The position numbers and the translations under genes were made by a program. 64,000 nucleotides of DNA from Cyclina sinensis (taxonomy: Eukaryota; Mollusca; Bivalvia; Venerida; Veneridae): the NCBI GenBank assembly GCA_012932295.1, contig JAAONU010000063.1, forward strand, positions 30,259 to 94,258, read 5' to 3'. Of this stretch, positions 1 to 11,735 are shown piece after piece; within the stretch, counting starts at the first letter, position 1, and every line of letters starts with the position of its first letter. Below the pieces are notes generated by a model that was not told where the DNA came from, made no database searches, and was given only the letters and a program-made list of their open reading frames with translations.

Positions 1-59
1 ATTAAAAATGTCATAAAAAACCCATTTTTGACGTGTTGGCATAAAATAAAAAGAAAATT

Positions 60-207
60 TGTTTGTTTTTTAGTGGAAGATGGGAATTTATTTCATCTCG
101 TGAACACCATATGTTGATATTTTCACTCGTGGCTGCGCCACTCGTGAAAATATCACATATGGTGTTCACTCGATGAAATAAATTCTCATCTTCCACAAAA
201 ACAAACA
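60..207. mobile_element. Hairpin (foldback) MITE in intron 2 of gene 1
   Basis: Two arms of about 72 bp (60-133 and 137-207) are near-perfect reverse complements around a 3-base centre (TGC). The inner ends read CACTCGTGGC and GCCACTCGTG. The element lies in intron 2 of gene 1. A related but diverged hairpin with the same CACTCGTG core is at 27324-27425. No clear target-site duplication was found. Confidence 0.75.
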
Positions 208-405
208 AATATCCTCTATGTCTTATACGTAACATAGAAACATTATAATATTGACACAGATAGAATTCTAAAACTTACATTTATGAGGTATTTTAACAAC
301 TTTACAATATCACACTGTATAAAAGAGTTACAGCTTCTTTTTTTACACAAGATATAGAACACTTACAAAACTTAGCTTGCCATCAAATGATGAAAAGAAA
401 CAAAC

Positions 406-1033
406 CTGCTCTATAACGAATATCCTGTACTCTAATTGTTTCCTCTGCAAATACGGATGCATGTATCTTAGAAATATTTTAAGGTTGTCCTCCCTATTTC
501 TGTACGGAACAATTATAGCGACACGATGTCTGGATTCACAGTTAGTTGGTTTATACCACCCCCCGAGTTTCACAAACTCTGCATTAGCATACGTTGTAGA
601 ATTCAATTTCTTGATGTCTATATCAATGTTGTTTGCTGAAACACCCACGAAGTAAAGAAATATTTATAAGGGATAAGACCTGATTTAAAATCTGATAAGC
701 CTCCCCCTTTTTGTTTAGAAATTTAGCATATGTAATATTTAAAAAAAATGTATTTACCAGACTAAAAGATTTTTAAGCAGTCTAAGTGAACACGTTATTG
801 CTGCAAGATTCGTTACTGGACCTTTTTATTCTATTGATTAATTCGTTTTACTTACACAGATTATTTGAAAAAAGCGGGCATATGTGCATTTGTTTGCCTG
901 GTTGTGTCTTGATGGTATCTTTGATATTCCAAACTTCCTTTCTGAATATGTTATTCCTGCCCATGTTATTCATAAGAACTATGGCAAATATGGTTGAAAC
1001 CACAATTATAAAAAATAAAGTTTTCTTTTCCAT
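406..1033 (-). CDS. B4GALT-like: Beta-1,4-galactosyltransferase-family gene 1, exons 1-2 only (continues beyond left edge)
   Basis: Minus-strand CDS in two exons: exon 1 at 1033-856 (ATG at 1033) and exon 2 at 635-406. Exon 1 encodes a short basic start (MEKK) and a hydrophobic stretch at about residues 5-21, the type II signal anchor expected of a Golgi glycosyltransferase. It ends at a GTAAGT donor in phase 1. Exon 2 follows a TTTCAG acceptor, is exactly 230 nt and carries the family's first conserved block: GGWYKP, a cysteine, then HRVAIIVPYRNREDNL and YMHPYLQRKQLEYRIFVIEQ. It ends at a GTTTGT donor in phase 0. Both exons match gene 2 at 55788-62295 in sequence, phase and length. Exons 3-6, with the DVD and WGGEDDD motifs, would lie left of base 1. 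In the family the enzyme moves galactose or GalNAc from UDP-sugar to terminal GlcNAc. The family is certain; substrate and activity are not. Confidence 0.88.
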
Positions 1034-1049
1034 TCCTGTGAAAAAACTG

Positions 1050-1140
1050 ATGTGTGGATTACAAGAATTCTGTGTTGTACAAAAATATATTCGAGTATTC
1101 CAGTTTCTACTTGTCTCTTCTAGAACATAGTCTGCATACT
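1050..1140 (-). promoter_or_regulatory. Conserved 5' leader or proximal upstream region of gene 1
   Basis: Read on the minus strand, this stretch upstream of the gene 1 ATG contains TCTAGAAGAGACAAGTAGAA and GGAATACTCGA. It aligns with 55617-55690 upstream of gene 2 (CTCTAGAAGAGACCAGTAGA, GGGATACTCGA). The match shows that the 5' ends of the two genes are paralogous. Whether the stretch is 5' UTR or promoter cannot be told; no TATA box or initiator was identified with confidence. Confidence 0.5.
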
Positions 1141-1145
1141 TGTCC

Positions 1146-1988
1146 TGTAGCTACGCTCTTTTCAGTTCAGATAATGATCACAAAATCTGAAATACGTCGT
1201 GAAACAGCTGTCTAACTGCATTCATTAAAACATTGATTTCTTAATCAGATAGTTTTGTAAGATGTTCCTGCTGTATCAAATGGTATTTCTAAAACTTAAT
1301 ACGTTTGCTTATATACAAGTATATTTATACCCTTCATTGTACATATATGTGTCAACGTTCCCAAGAGACAGTGACATCTTTGATCAGGTACATGCTTATA
1401 TTCAAATATAAATTGTTCAAGTTATCATTGTATCTAAATACCACTCTAGATACTTGTAAAACGAATTATTGCCTTTTCTTTATTTAATAAAACAAAATTG
1501 TGTTCTTAGTCATTGCTTAATCACTTTTGATATTCTGTAAAAGATAAAATCTCACACTTGCTCGAGATAGTCTTTAAGGATAGATGTGGATAGGGATTGC
1601 CATAAGTAGTAAAATCAACATATGTAGCAAATGATTAAAGACGTAAGTTATTTAAAAAAAAGTTATATAAGTGCTTTAAAACATCTATTCTAAATTTATT
1701 ATCACGTGTGACAGTATGCCTCTACGTTTAACTTTGCTTAACCTTTACCTTCATAGGGAGCTTCCATATATGTTTGAAACATATTTGTCTTTTAACTTTA
1801 AATGTACTCACTCGTTACGCCTTACATCGATAGCAACTGACACCTGAACTAGGAAATTTTCACATGCATAAGAAATCCTATTATTTTCTGGTAAAGGGTC
1901 CACGTCATGGAATATAAGTCAGTCGTAATTATAGACTTCATTTGCATGAACAAAACTATATCATGTGTTATTAAATAACTGATTTAAT
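1146..1988. other. Intergenic DNA, nothing recognised
   Basis: A+T-rich sequence with short open frames only. I see no conserved motif, RNA gene, tandem repeat or mobile-element end here. Confidence 0.5.
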
Positions 1989-2075
1989 AAAGACCCTGTT
2001 ATTTGTTCGAAGTAAGTTGTATTGGACCCGAGGCCGAAGTTACGACTGTCCCTAGGACAAATAACAGGGTCTATA
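1989..2075. mobile_element. Short hairpin MITE
   Basis: Inverted ends AGACCCTGTTATTTGTT and GACAAATAACAGGGTCT bracket a unique core of about 50 bp that includes GGACCCGAGGCCGAAG. The size and the 15-16 bp terminal inverted repeat fit a small non-autonomous DNA element. No transposase is present and the superfamily is unknown. The following 2076-2660 shows nothing else I can name. Confidence 0.55.
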
Positions 2076-2669
2076 TCAATGCCATTATTTAATGACTTTT
2101 TCATAATAATTCCAAAATTTGCTCGCCCTCCATCATCTGTTGTCTGCTTGTGTTTATGAGAAACAAAAGCTGTAAAAACAGCAAATCGGCTTTTAAAATA
2201 AATACCGTACTTAAACCATATACAACATTTTTGGTGGTTACTTCGCATTGCTTAACAGTATAAAAGTCAATAGAGCAATTTCAAGTATTCTTAAAACTCG
2301 ATGCTTTTACTTGGGGGAAAATGGCTGCCATTTTAAATTGAATTCTATAAAAATGTTTCGACCCTGATCTATGAACCAATCAAATTGAGTTACAAGAGGG
2401 CCAATATCAATATCACTTTTCTGGCCCGGGGCAGATCAGTGTTACTGATATTATCCCTGATATTCAGAAAGTCCACGTTTTATAAAGTAAGGCCTCTGGT
2501 ATGTTACAGGGCGGATAATTAATGGTTATGAAATAAAAAAGTCTTTATATAGACTGTTGGTCCGGTGCCAGTCTTTATTTAGTATTCTTCTGTGTGGGAA
2601 CATATATCCTTGCCCTTGTCCGGTCTCAAGAAATGAATTTTAATCAGAATATAGAGTATTCAATAGACG

Positions 2670-5015
2670 TGGGCTTTATTTTATTAATTTGAATGTTAGA
2701 AGACTTCAACCGAAACTGGATGACAGTCGTGTATCAGCTCGTAAGACCAGAGCAGCGTGTATCGGTATTTCTGAAACTTGGTTGGACGATTCCATATATG
2801 ACGCCGAGGTTCATATTAAAAATTATAACATCTGACGCAAAGACAGGAATAGGCATGTGGGTTCTATGTGCATCTACATACGAAGTGATTTAGAATTCAA
2901 TGCAAGAGTTGATCTTTTACATGATGATCTCGATGAACTCTTACTCCCAAGGCCGAAGCCAATCTTGTGTGGGACTTTTAATTTTATCGACCTCCTAAAC
3001 AGACAAGCTTTTACAATGTTTTATAAACTGTTTGTTCAAATACTGCACATATGGAAACTATAATTTAAGGTGACTTTAATACTGATGTGTCTAAGTGCGA
3101 TAAAAAGTGTACTTTAGCCACTACTCTGAGACCTTTTATGGATATGTTTCATTTTTAACAATTAAAATGCTTGGGATTCTTTCAAGTCTATATTTTTTTG
3201 TAAGCTGTAAATAGCATAACACCAGTTAAGCAAGTAAGAATAAAGCAGCCTGTATTACACACGAAATTCTCCAGAGTATTAGTGAACGTGATAAATCTTT
3301 TCATGTTTACAAAAAAGGAAAGTCTATTGAAAACTAAGAGAAATTAAGACAGCTATGAAATAAATCACAGTACTTGATACATAAAGCTAAACAGGATTTT
3401 TAAAGCTAAATTAGAAGAAAACAAGTCAGATCCTAAATCTCTTTGGAATGCACTTAAGAACCTTGGTCTGCCATCAAAAAACTCTAAATTATCATCTTGT
3501 GCTAACACAGGGTTGGAATTGGGTGATACTGAAGAAATATGTTTTGATAAGCAGAAAGTATCTGAAAAATTTAATGTGTTTTACACAACTGTTGCTTCTA
3601 AACTGGTTGATAAACTACAAAAGTCTCTACACAGGTTTGGAAAGAATTTTGTCTTTAATTTAACTCACAAAAAGATGTCTGAGAATCAAATTTTAAAATA
3701 CCTGACCAACTAAGTGTTAATAAATCTATTGGTTTGGATGGTATTCCCTGTAAGTTTTTTTTCGAGATAATGGTTCTATTATAGCCTGTCCTCTTACTCA
3801 TGTCACAAATTTGTCCTTAATTCAAGGGATAGTTCCTGAGGACTAGAAATCTGCAAGAGTTGTTCCCACTTTTTAAGAAAAATGATAAAACTGATGTTGG
3901 CAACTACCGCCCTGTGTCCATACTCAGTGTTATCTCTAAGATTTTTGAAGGGGTTGTTTATGACCAAGTTGATTCATATCTAATTGATAAATATTTGTTG
4001 TACATGTTTCAGTCTGGTTTCAGAAAAAGATTTTCTACTGATACTTGTCTCATTCATTTATCAGATTTTATCAAATTTAAAATGGATAACGGTCACTTTA
4101 TAGGCATGGTGTTACTTGATCTCCAGAAGACGTTTGATACTGTGGACAATTCTATCCTTCTTATGAAACTTGAAGGTTTAGGCTTTAGTCAAGATATTCT
4201 GCGCTGGTTCAGGTCATATTATTCTGAGAAGCAACAACTTGTAGATGTTTCTAGTACCTTTTCTGAACCTTGTAAAATTACCTGTGGTGTACCGCAACGA
4301 TCAATACTGGGACCCCTTTAATTTTAAATTCATGTTAACGATATGTCCGCAGTAGTCAAAAACAAACTGTTACTTTACGCCAACGACTGTACTATTCTGG
4401 TGTCTAGCAAGATTAGGGTACCTATTGAGAAAGATTTGACACAAGATCTTGAAATGGTTAGTCACTGGTTGGTTGATAATAAGTTGTCCCTACATTTGGG
4501 AAAAACTTTGTCTATTATTTTTGTTTCTAAACAAAAACTTAAGTCAGACACGAACCTTAACATTACATGTAATGGATGGGTTATTAATTCAAGTATTTAG
4601 GTGCCATTCTAGAACAGAGTTTAACAGGTGAATCCATGGGTAGTTCTATTATCAAGAAGGCAAATGCCAGGTTAAAATTTCTGTATAGAAAACAAGCTTG
4701 TCTTACTGATCACACTAAAAAACTATTGGTGTTATCCATTATTTAATGTCATTTTGACAAAGTTTGTTCTTTCTGGTACCATGGATTAGCTAAATTTTTG
4801 AAAGACAAGCTACAAGTTACCCAGAACAAATTGGTCCGATTCGTACTCAATTTGGAACACAGGTCACATATTGAGAGACCACATTATTGAAATCAAAGCA
4901 CTGATTATTATCGGATCCCCGATAAAAATATGTGAATTAAATAGTCATCTTTATTTCAGTTTAAAGTCACATAAGTTGACCATTAAGCTGAGTCACGTAT
5001 CTACTGCATCAGCTG
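2670..5015 (+). mobile_element. Non-LTR retrotransposon (LINE), decayed ORF2: endonuclease plus reverse transcriptase
   Basis: Conceptual translation with several frameshifts and stops gives, in order: an APE-type endonuclease (GISETWLDDSIYDAEVHI near 2760-2815, YIRSDLEFN near 2880, GDFNTDV near 3070); a linker; then a reverse transcriptase from about 3860 (NYRPVSILSVISKIFE, QSGFRK, a diverged VPQRSILGPL, and YAND where YADD is expected). A thumb/C-terminal part runs to about 5015 (LQVTQNKLVRFVLNL). The YADD aspartate change and the broken frames mean it is inactive. The layout is that of the Jockey/CR1/L2 group; the exact clade needs a phylogeny. The longest open piece is 3860-4321. Confidence 0.85.
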
Positions 5016-6600
5016 TTTAAGTGATCAAGCGTTTTGGAGTAATCATGTATCAGACTGTATGCTCCTCCAGTTTTATTTGAAAACATTCTCAATACAATAT
5101 GATGGGACAGTATAACATAGCTGCACTATAAATATTGTTAGGTCATTGACCTATGAGAGCAATTTTACAAGAAAAAAAAGAAAAGAGATAAATATAACTA
5201 TCGCAGTAAGATAATATTACTTATAACATATAAGTATAATAATAATAATAATATATTCTGTTTAAAGTATTTAGACACGTGTGGCTACCATTCTGTCGTA
5301 GGTCACGGGTTCTCATGAGAGTAACTTACAAGCTTAGCTTTTTTTTAAAAAAGCTAGCATTCTGTCCGTTGACAAAGTAGTTTCAGCATTTCAGAAGTTT
5401 ATATACAATAGTGTAATACTTAATTTTGATGTATGCATGCATTTAATGGACTCACAGTTCTTATTACATGCTAAGAATTGCATAAAACTTTATTGTTAAC
5501 TATTGTCAAACTGTTACGTGCCGTCATTTTATCACGATTTTCCACATCTATATTTCACAAAGACAATGACAGACAACCCCTGGAGACAAGATTTTGATGC
5601 TAAAGTAAAGACCTTATCACTTGCCAAGTTCTAGCCTGTTTCAACACAGTGTTCTCCAATGTCTGTGCACTGTGATTTTATCCAATGTTTGTCTCATCAG
5701 TTTTACATGTACAAAGCCCCAGGGCCGGGGGCAGCCAACTAAACGGCCAACTTTGATTATGATAGAAGTCAAAAACATATGTTTTGAATTGTCAATTTAT
5801 ACATTTTTCTGCATTTTTGTCATGATTTACCGATATTAGCATAAGATAACTAAAGCAAAATATAATTTAAAAATGGTTTTATATCTCATATGGCACTTAT
5901 CGTCAGGGGAAGTAGATATGTCTATAGATAATGTATATCCGGTCAAAATTTGGAACATGTTCTCCCTGAAGTAACCACAGAAAAATACACTGCATTCGTA
6001 AGCTTCGGTGTTTTCGCTGAGCCGAAACGAAAGTGAAAAGGTATGCAGCTTGCAAAATATTTTTGCCTGTGTAAAGAGAACTTTATAAATGAAATATTTT
6101 AACAACTATTTACAATAATGCTTAAACTATACAGCTATCAAAGGGTTTATTTTCGGAGATTCTACAATCTATTGTTAATATTCTGAATTTTAGATATTTA
6201 CATTTGTAAACAATTTACTTAACAGGCCTCCCTTTTTCGGGTATACATATTTGGTACAATAAGATTCTTAAGGTAAAGAAGTACAAAGAAACAACAAACA
6301 CAATCACATAAAACACATTATTATACCTCAATTTCATTTATAATGTAAATCTTCCATAGGCCACCGTGACATATAAGTACTGTCAGAAAAAATTTACTGT
6401 CGGAAAAATACTGTCACCCGTTACCATAGGTACGGAATGTTCGAAAATTATACTGTACCATTCGCGCATGCGCAATATCTATTTTTACATTTCCGTTGTA
6501 AACAGACGACAATAATGGCAAGCAACAAACGTTTTAAAATTTTAAGTTGAATAAAGTTGTTCATGGTTTGAATAGTTTTTCGGTATAATAAAATAAATGT
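5016..6600. other. Intergenic DNA with a small AT-rich hairpin and a short (AAT)n tract
   Basis: No gene was recognised. It contains an (AAT) run near 5237-5253 and a short A/T hairpin near 5335-5360. Near 6380-6420 there are scattered copies of TACTGTCA, a word that also occurs in the inverted repeat that follows. The minus-strand open frame at 5836-6105 has no recognisable similarity. Confidence 0.4.
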
Positions 6601-6607
6601 TACAATT

Positions 6608-6709
6608 CTGACAGGGTGACAGTAAAATTGTCAACTTGAAGAAATACTGACAGTTCGCCGAGGTTAACAGTATTTCCTCAAGTTGACAATTTTACTGTCA
6701 CCCTGTCAG
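6608..6709. mobile_element. Inverted-repeat element (MITE-like hairpin)
   Basis: Arms of about 45-48 bp begin CTGACAGGGTGACAGTAAAA and end TTTTACTGTCACCCTGTCAG, around a centre containing TTCGCCGAGG. Pairing is near-perfect apart from a few mismatches near the loop. No convincing target duplication was found. Confidence 0.65.
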
Positions 6710-6984
6710 ACATGTAATATTTATATACTATACAGTTAAGATAAAGTTTTGTTTCTATCATGTATATGTTATTCTTACCGTAAAGATTTAATTTAAATCT
6801 CCAAATTGTAAGTTAATTGTATGTTATTAATTTAGTTCTATTGTATCTCAGTCATAGTTTTCATTATTACTTCTATGTATTTACACAGTTGAAGTAGTTC
6901 AGGTTGTAAGTAGTATTCATGAGATTGCTAAATCTAATTATACTGAAATGTTTTAAATAATATGGTTTTAAATATTTTTGTCGA

Positions 6985-7990
6985 TGTTCTTGAAAGATTT
7001 AAAGCTCAATATGTAGCGAAACTCATCACCTATTTCATAACATGTATCTCTACGGAGATGGTATTTCCTATCTGGTATTGGTATACTATGCCATCCGCCT
7101 ACTTCGACTGGTAGCTGATGATTCTGTGCACGAAAGGCTGTAAAATTTCTATTATAATAATTAGGAAGTATGTGAAAACACATATTCATTTCAGAAGTTT
7201 TTGAATTACCTATAATTTGTACTTCCTCTTGATTCTGATACTAAGTCATTCCATGTCTGTAAATATTGATCATTGATTTTTTGTTTGCAGCCTTATGGGA
7301 ACTATTTCCTATTCATTTCCTGCTGTTGTTGCCATATGTTACTAAAACCATATTTTTTACTAAATTCTGTATTCAATTTAGCCACTTAGAATTCTATACA
7401 CCCTTGCTACTGAACACTTTGATAATAAGATACATATTGTTTGAGAGTTAATTATTACTGAAATCAATTATTTTACTCAAAAAGCTAATCATTTTACTTT
7501 CAATATCCATTTGAAGTGACTTTACACCAACTCCTCCATAAATCATATGTGATAGTGTTGTTTTCTTTAAATTTAGTGTATTTTTAGGGATTTTAACTGA
7601 ATCTTTTCTATGTTATAATTATTACTATATCCCAAAATTTCACATTCATAAATGAACTGGTTTTATTGTTTTATTGAATAACTCAATTTGAAGCTCAATT
7701 AGTAAATTTAGTGTTCTGATTTTCTTTAAAAGTGAAAATATAGCCTTATTTGCATGTTTAGCTAGATGTTTTTTTTTTTGCAGAGACTACATTTAGATCT
7801 TGATAAGTACAGGCCAAGATATTTATATATTCGCTTGTAATTTCCAGAGAAATTCCTTTAAATTTATATTCATTTTTGAAAGTGTATTTCTTGAACCAAA
7901 AGCAACAACTTTTGTTTCACTGATATTTTTCTTCCAATTTCCATTGTATACAGTAATTTTCAAAAGCATTTAACATATTTATTAGACAAG
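6985..7990 (-). mobile_element. LINE relic, 3' half of ORF2
   Basis: Reading right to left with frameshifts, I find RT palm/thumb pieces (about 7980-7830: LNAFENYCIQWKLE, then TKVV and YKFKGISLEI), a connection piece near 7600-7450 (MIYGGVGVKSLQMDIESKM), WNDLVSES and NYR near 7240, and a C-terminal segment at 7189-6970 (LPNYYNRNFTAFRAQNHQLP, EIGDEFRYIL). The last segment is the characteristic C-terminal tail of CR1/Jockey-like LINEs, but the cysteines of its zinc knuckle are lost. The relic is heavily decayed and 5'-truncated. Confidence 0.75.
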
Positions 7991-9060
7991 AGCGATCAGT
8001 GATTACACGTGTCGCCCGATGATTGCAAATTTAGCAGTTATATTGAGGGGTGATTGGACAGTTTGTTGGAAATGTAAACTGAGGTACTGATCAATCCTTT
8101 AACATTTTATACATATTGCATTAGAAGTAAAAGGAGTCTACACTTAACAAAATTTTATACATCAAAGTCGGTAACATGTACCTGGGTATAAAATAAGTAT
8201 ACATTACTATGAAATTATTTAGATTATGTTATAATAAAAAGGTGATATTTCAATGAACATGTTATTCTATAAATACAAATATACTTCTATATAATATGTA
8301 GTACCATTGAACTTGAGTTGTCTGGCTGAGCGGGTAAATATACCACAAAAATTATCTTTTTTTTGTATAGTGTAAAATACTGTAATAAAGGTATGAAGTA
8401 ACAACCAGGTAAATCAACTGGTGTCTTTCGTTTCAAAATGGAAAAGACACGATGTTGTAAACCCTGTTCGCTTTGATATTCACACCATATAAATATAAAT
8501 CACAACGGAGATACATATCTTCTACGAAAACGAAAAGAAGACATGATAGGTGAACAAATATAATACACAAAATAAAAAGTGCTTATCATCCTTGACATAT
8601 GGAAATTTACAGAATAATACACCATACAATACTTATGAACTGAATAAACAAAAACCGTTGTAAAATAACAGCAAATTTTACAGCAATTGTATAGCCCTGA
8701 GTATCGCTAACAAATTTTAAAATCCATAATTATTGTGATTGGGAATATAGCAGTTTGACCAATGGAAGCTACTCGAATAAAATAGTAATGTATTAAAAAC
8801 AGCAGTAGTCTCACTTTCTGGCTTGTGAACATATTATTTTCTACGTCATTATGAACAAAATTTGAGTCATGCAACAGTTATATTTTAAAGTATCTTATGT
8901 TGTTATTGAATAAATGAATCAATGTTGGTTTCATATGAGAAACTAACGTAAACATGTACTATAATATTAGAAGGATTTCAAAGTAAAATGAAGTTAAGTA
9001 TGTAACGCACTGCATCTACGTTTATATGCTGATAATAAATATTTAGAAAGTCATCTAGGA
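7991..9060. other. Intergenic DNA, nothing recognised
   Basis: A+T-rich, with no long open frame, no terminal inverted repeats and no tandem array that I can see. Confidence 0.45.
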
Positions 9061-9064
9061 TTTG

Positions 9065-11320
9065 ACGTAATAACATGTTAATGTCGATCATCACATTGTA
9101 ATATTGAATTGTTTGAAAACATATCTCGGTAAACAGTTTCACGAAGGTCATCATATCTTGAACAAGTGAACAAAAAATGACGTTCGTCTTCTACTTCCGG
9201 AGCATCAAGGTTACACAGAGTACATAGACGTTGGTCCGCTGGTTCTCCAATATAGCGCCCTGTTTCCATTCACAAGGGTAAGATACCAGCTCTGAATTGA
9301 CATAGTACTGATCGTTCACATTTCATTAAGTTTAACGTCACATAATCTTCGCATTTCAACTCTGTTTTGAAAACACGATATGTTCTTAGTTTAGAAATAC
9401 GGCTAATATCCTGTTCCCACAAGGTTTTGTAATAATCTCTGATTTTGTTACTAACACAGATTAAACTTACACTTGTTTTATTAGGGAAATTGTCACTACA
9501 GCCGATATATTCCATAATTTTCTTAACTTCATCTGACCAGTTATTGCAACACCTTTCATAATCTGTGTTGAAGACTTGTTTAACAATCCGTGAATCATCT
9601 ATCTGTAGAATTCTATTCCATAGCCTTAGCATACATTGCCATCGTCTGTATACGCTGGGTAACCAACCGGTGTCACCTGTCATTGCTAGCACGGGGGTAA
9701 ATCTATGGACACCTAAGTAGTATCTCATCGCTCTATGTTGTATATTATCTATCTTCTGAGAGGTTTTGTATCCCCAGACCGACGCACAATAGTCAAGTAT
9801 CGTTGTAACACAAGTGTTGTAGAGTTTCTCATATGACTTAAAGCCAAAATCCTTTAAATGATGTATTTTATTAATGACACTTCCTAGAGCCCTTCCCCCC
9901 GCTTTCGCTAGTGTTTCACAATTGTATGAAAAGTCCATTTCTTCATGAAAAGTAACACCAAGGTATTCATATCTATCAACGGTTTCAAGTTGACTATCAC
10001 CAATCTTGAAAACAAATTGCGATCGATGTGAGTTACCGGTACGAAAGTGCATACACTTTGACTTGTCTGCATTGATAATCACACGCCACCGATTACACCA
10101 GTCATTTACAACGTCTAACATGGCTTGTAGATTTCCCCCATTTTCCGCCATTAGGACGATGTCATCAGCGTACAACAGCATAGCAAGTTTCCGTTCACCA
10201 ATAACGACTCCTTTATCCAAACTGTTTACTTCCGCTACAAGATCGTTGGCAAACACGGAAAATAATGTCGGCGAAAGGTTACAGCCTTGACGGACGACAG
10301 TGACACATGATGAAGAACTAGCATAAATAGATTTCACTGAGTTATACATTTTGCCGTCAATATTGTTCAATAATAACTTGTTTAATAACATATCTCTGTC
10401 TTTGTAGAAGAAACAACGTTTCAAGTCGATGTATGATGTAAACAACGTTTTATTGTTGCGTATGATACTACTTAACGTAAACACGTGTTCCTCACATGAT
10501 CTGTTGCGCCGAAAACCGTTCTGTTCGTCAGCTAAGATGTTGTTGTTTCTAAGTAACCTGTTAATCTCCTGTTGATAAAAGACGTATATAATTTGCTGAT
10601 ACATGATAAAAGACTGATGCCACGATAGTTCATAGGAATACGTTTATCAGAGTGACTATCTTTGAGGATCGGGCACACAATGGCCTTCCGCCACACACTA
10701 GGTATTATACTTCAGTCAAAAATCAGCTGAAAAGTTCTTTTAGCGCCTGTATCACTGTTTTTTTTTTCAACACATCATAGGGAATATCATCAATGCCACA
10801 CGCCGAGCCACTCTTTGCTTTCTTAACGATAGATGCAATTTCTTCTAGCGTTATATTTGAATTGAGTTCAACATTTGTCTCATATAAAGGATCGTTCATG
10901 TTGTTTTCTAACAGCGTTTTGTGAATCTTTGCTTGCTCATAATGGTTACCATCGAAATTGTTGTTTGTATCGCAATTATATAGGTTTTGAAAATGTTGTC
11001 GCCATCTATCGAAAACGTTTTGCTCGTATCTAACCGTATTTCCGTCACCATCGATCACTTCGATTGGTATCACAGTGTTTCGCGGTGGACCTAGATTTCG
11101 AACTTTTTGCCAGAAGTCAGTTGGGTTTGTAAAATGTGTCTCCTCAATGGCTATGACCTTTGCACGTTTATATGCACGTTCACATTGACGTAATCGCTTG
11201 TCGGAAGTATTTCTTGCCGAAATATTATGTTAACGTAATCGTAGTCTACCCTGTTTTAAACCCCGATACCTTAAGAACTCCTTTTCTTTTCTACACATTT
11301 CGTTCCACAGTTGCTGTAAG
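9065..11320 (-). mobile_element. LINE, near-complete reverse transcriptase region, 5'-truncated
   Basis: Minus-strand ORF2 in three main pieces. 11320-10720: pre-RT linker with TNPTDFWQKVRNLGPPRN and SGSACGIDDIPYDVLKK. 10720-10600: a frameshifted but readable piece, PSVWRKAIVCPILK and NYRGISLLS. 10604-9270: an open frame with DEQNGFRRNRSCEEHVFTLS, RQGCNLSPTLFSVFANDL, the intact catalytic box LLYADDIVLMAE and WRVIINADKSK. The last piece, 9269-9078, has the zinc-knuckle-like tail LCTLCNLDAPE with DERHFLFTC, separated by a stop. The RT box is intact, so decay is more recent than in the other LINEs here. No endonuclease domain is seen; the element stops abruptly at about 11320, where the foldback-like element begins. 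Confidence 0.88.
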
Positions 11321-11735
11321 TTTCATGCTAGAGTTGATCTGCGGAAGGTTTCCTTTGAAGGGAGTACAATGAATTATAAAATAATTGTGACTTTATTTCA
11401 GTTTAAACGATTTTTATGCATTTCCAGGCGATTTAAGTTTTCATTAAAAAAATCAAATGATTGTTGTTTTGTTTTTCGTTTATTTCAAATTGGTAAAACA
11501 TTTATATGGTTCTGAAAGGGATTTTGATACACTTTCGCGTGTTTTCAGATATCGATGTTTCAGGCTGCTAGGCTGCTAACCTCAGGCTGCTAGGCTGCTA
11601 ATTTCAGGCTGCAAGGCTGCTAACTTCAGGCTGCTAGGCTACGAGGCTGCTAACTTCACGGTAATGCAAGTTTTACAACATAGTAAAATTAAAATTATGA
11701 ATAACTTAAAACATCTTGGACACAAGTCTGTTAGT

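Noticed and set aside
1961..2248. 95-codon minus-strand frame
   Set aside because: Its C-terminal part is the hairpin MITE at 1989-2075, and the rest has no recognisable similarity.
5836..6105. 89-codon minus-strand open frame
   Set aside because: No family resemblance and no gene context. Length is within chance expectation.
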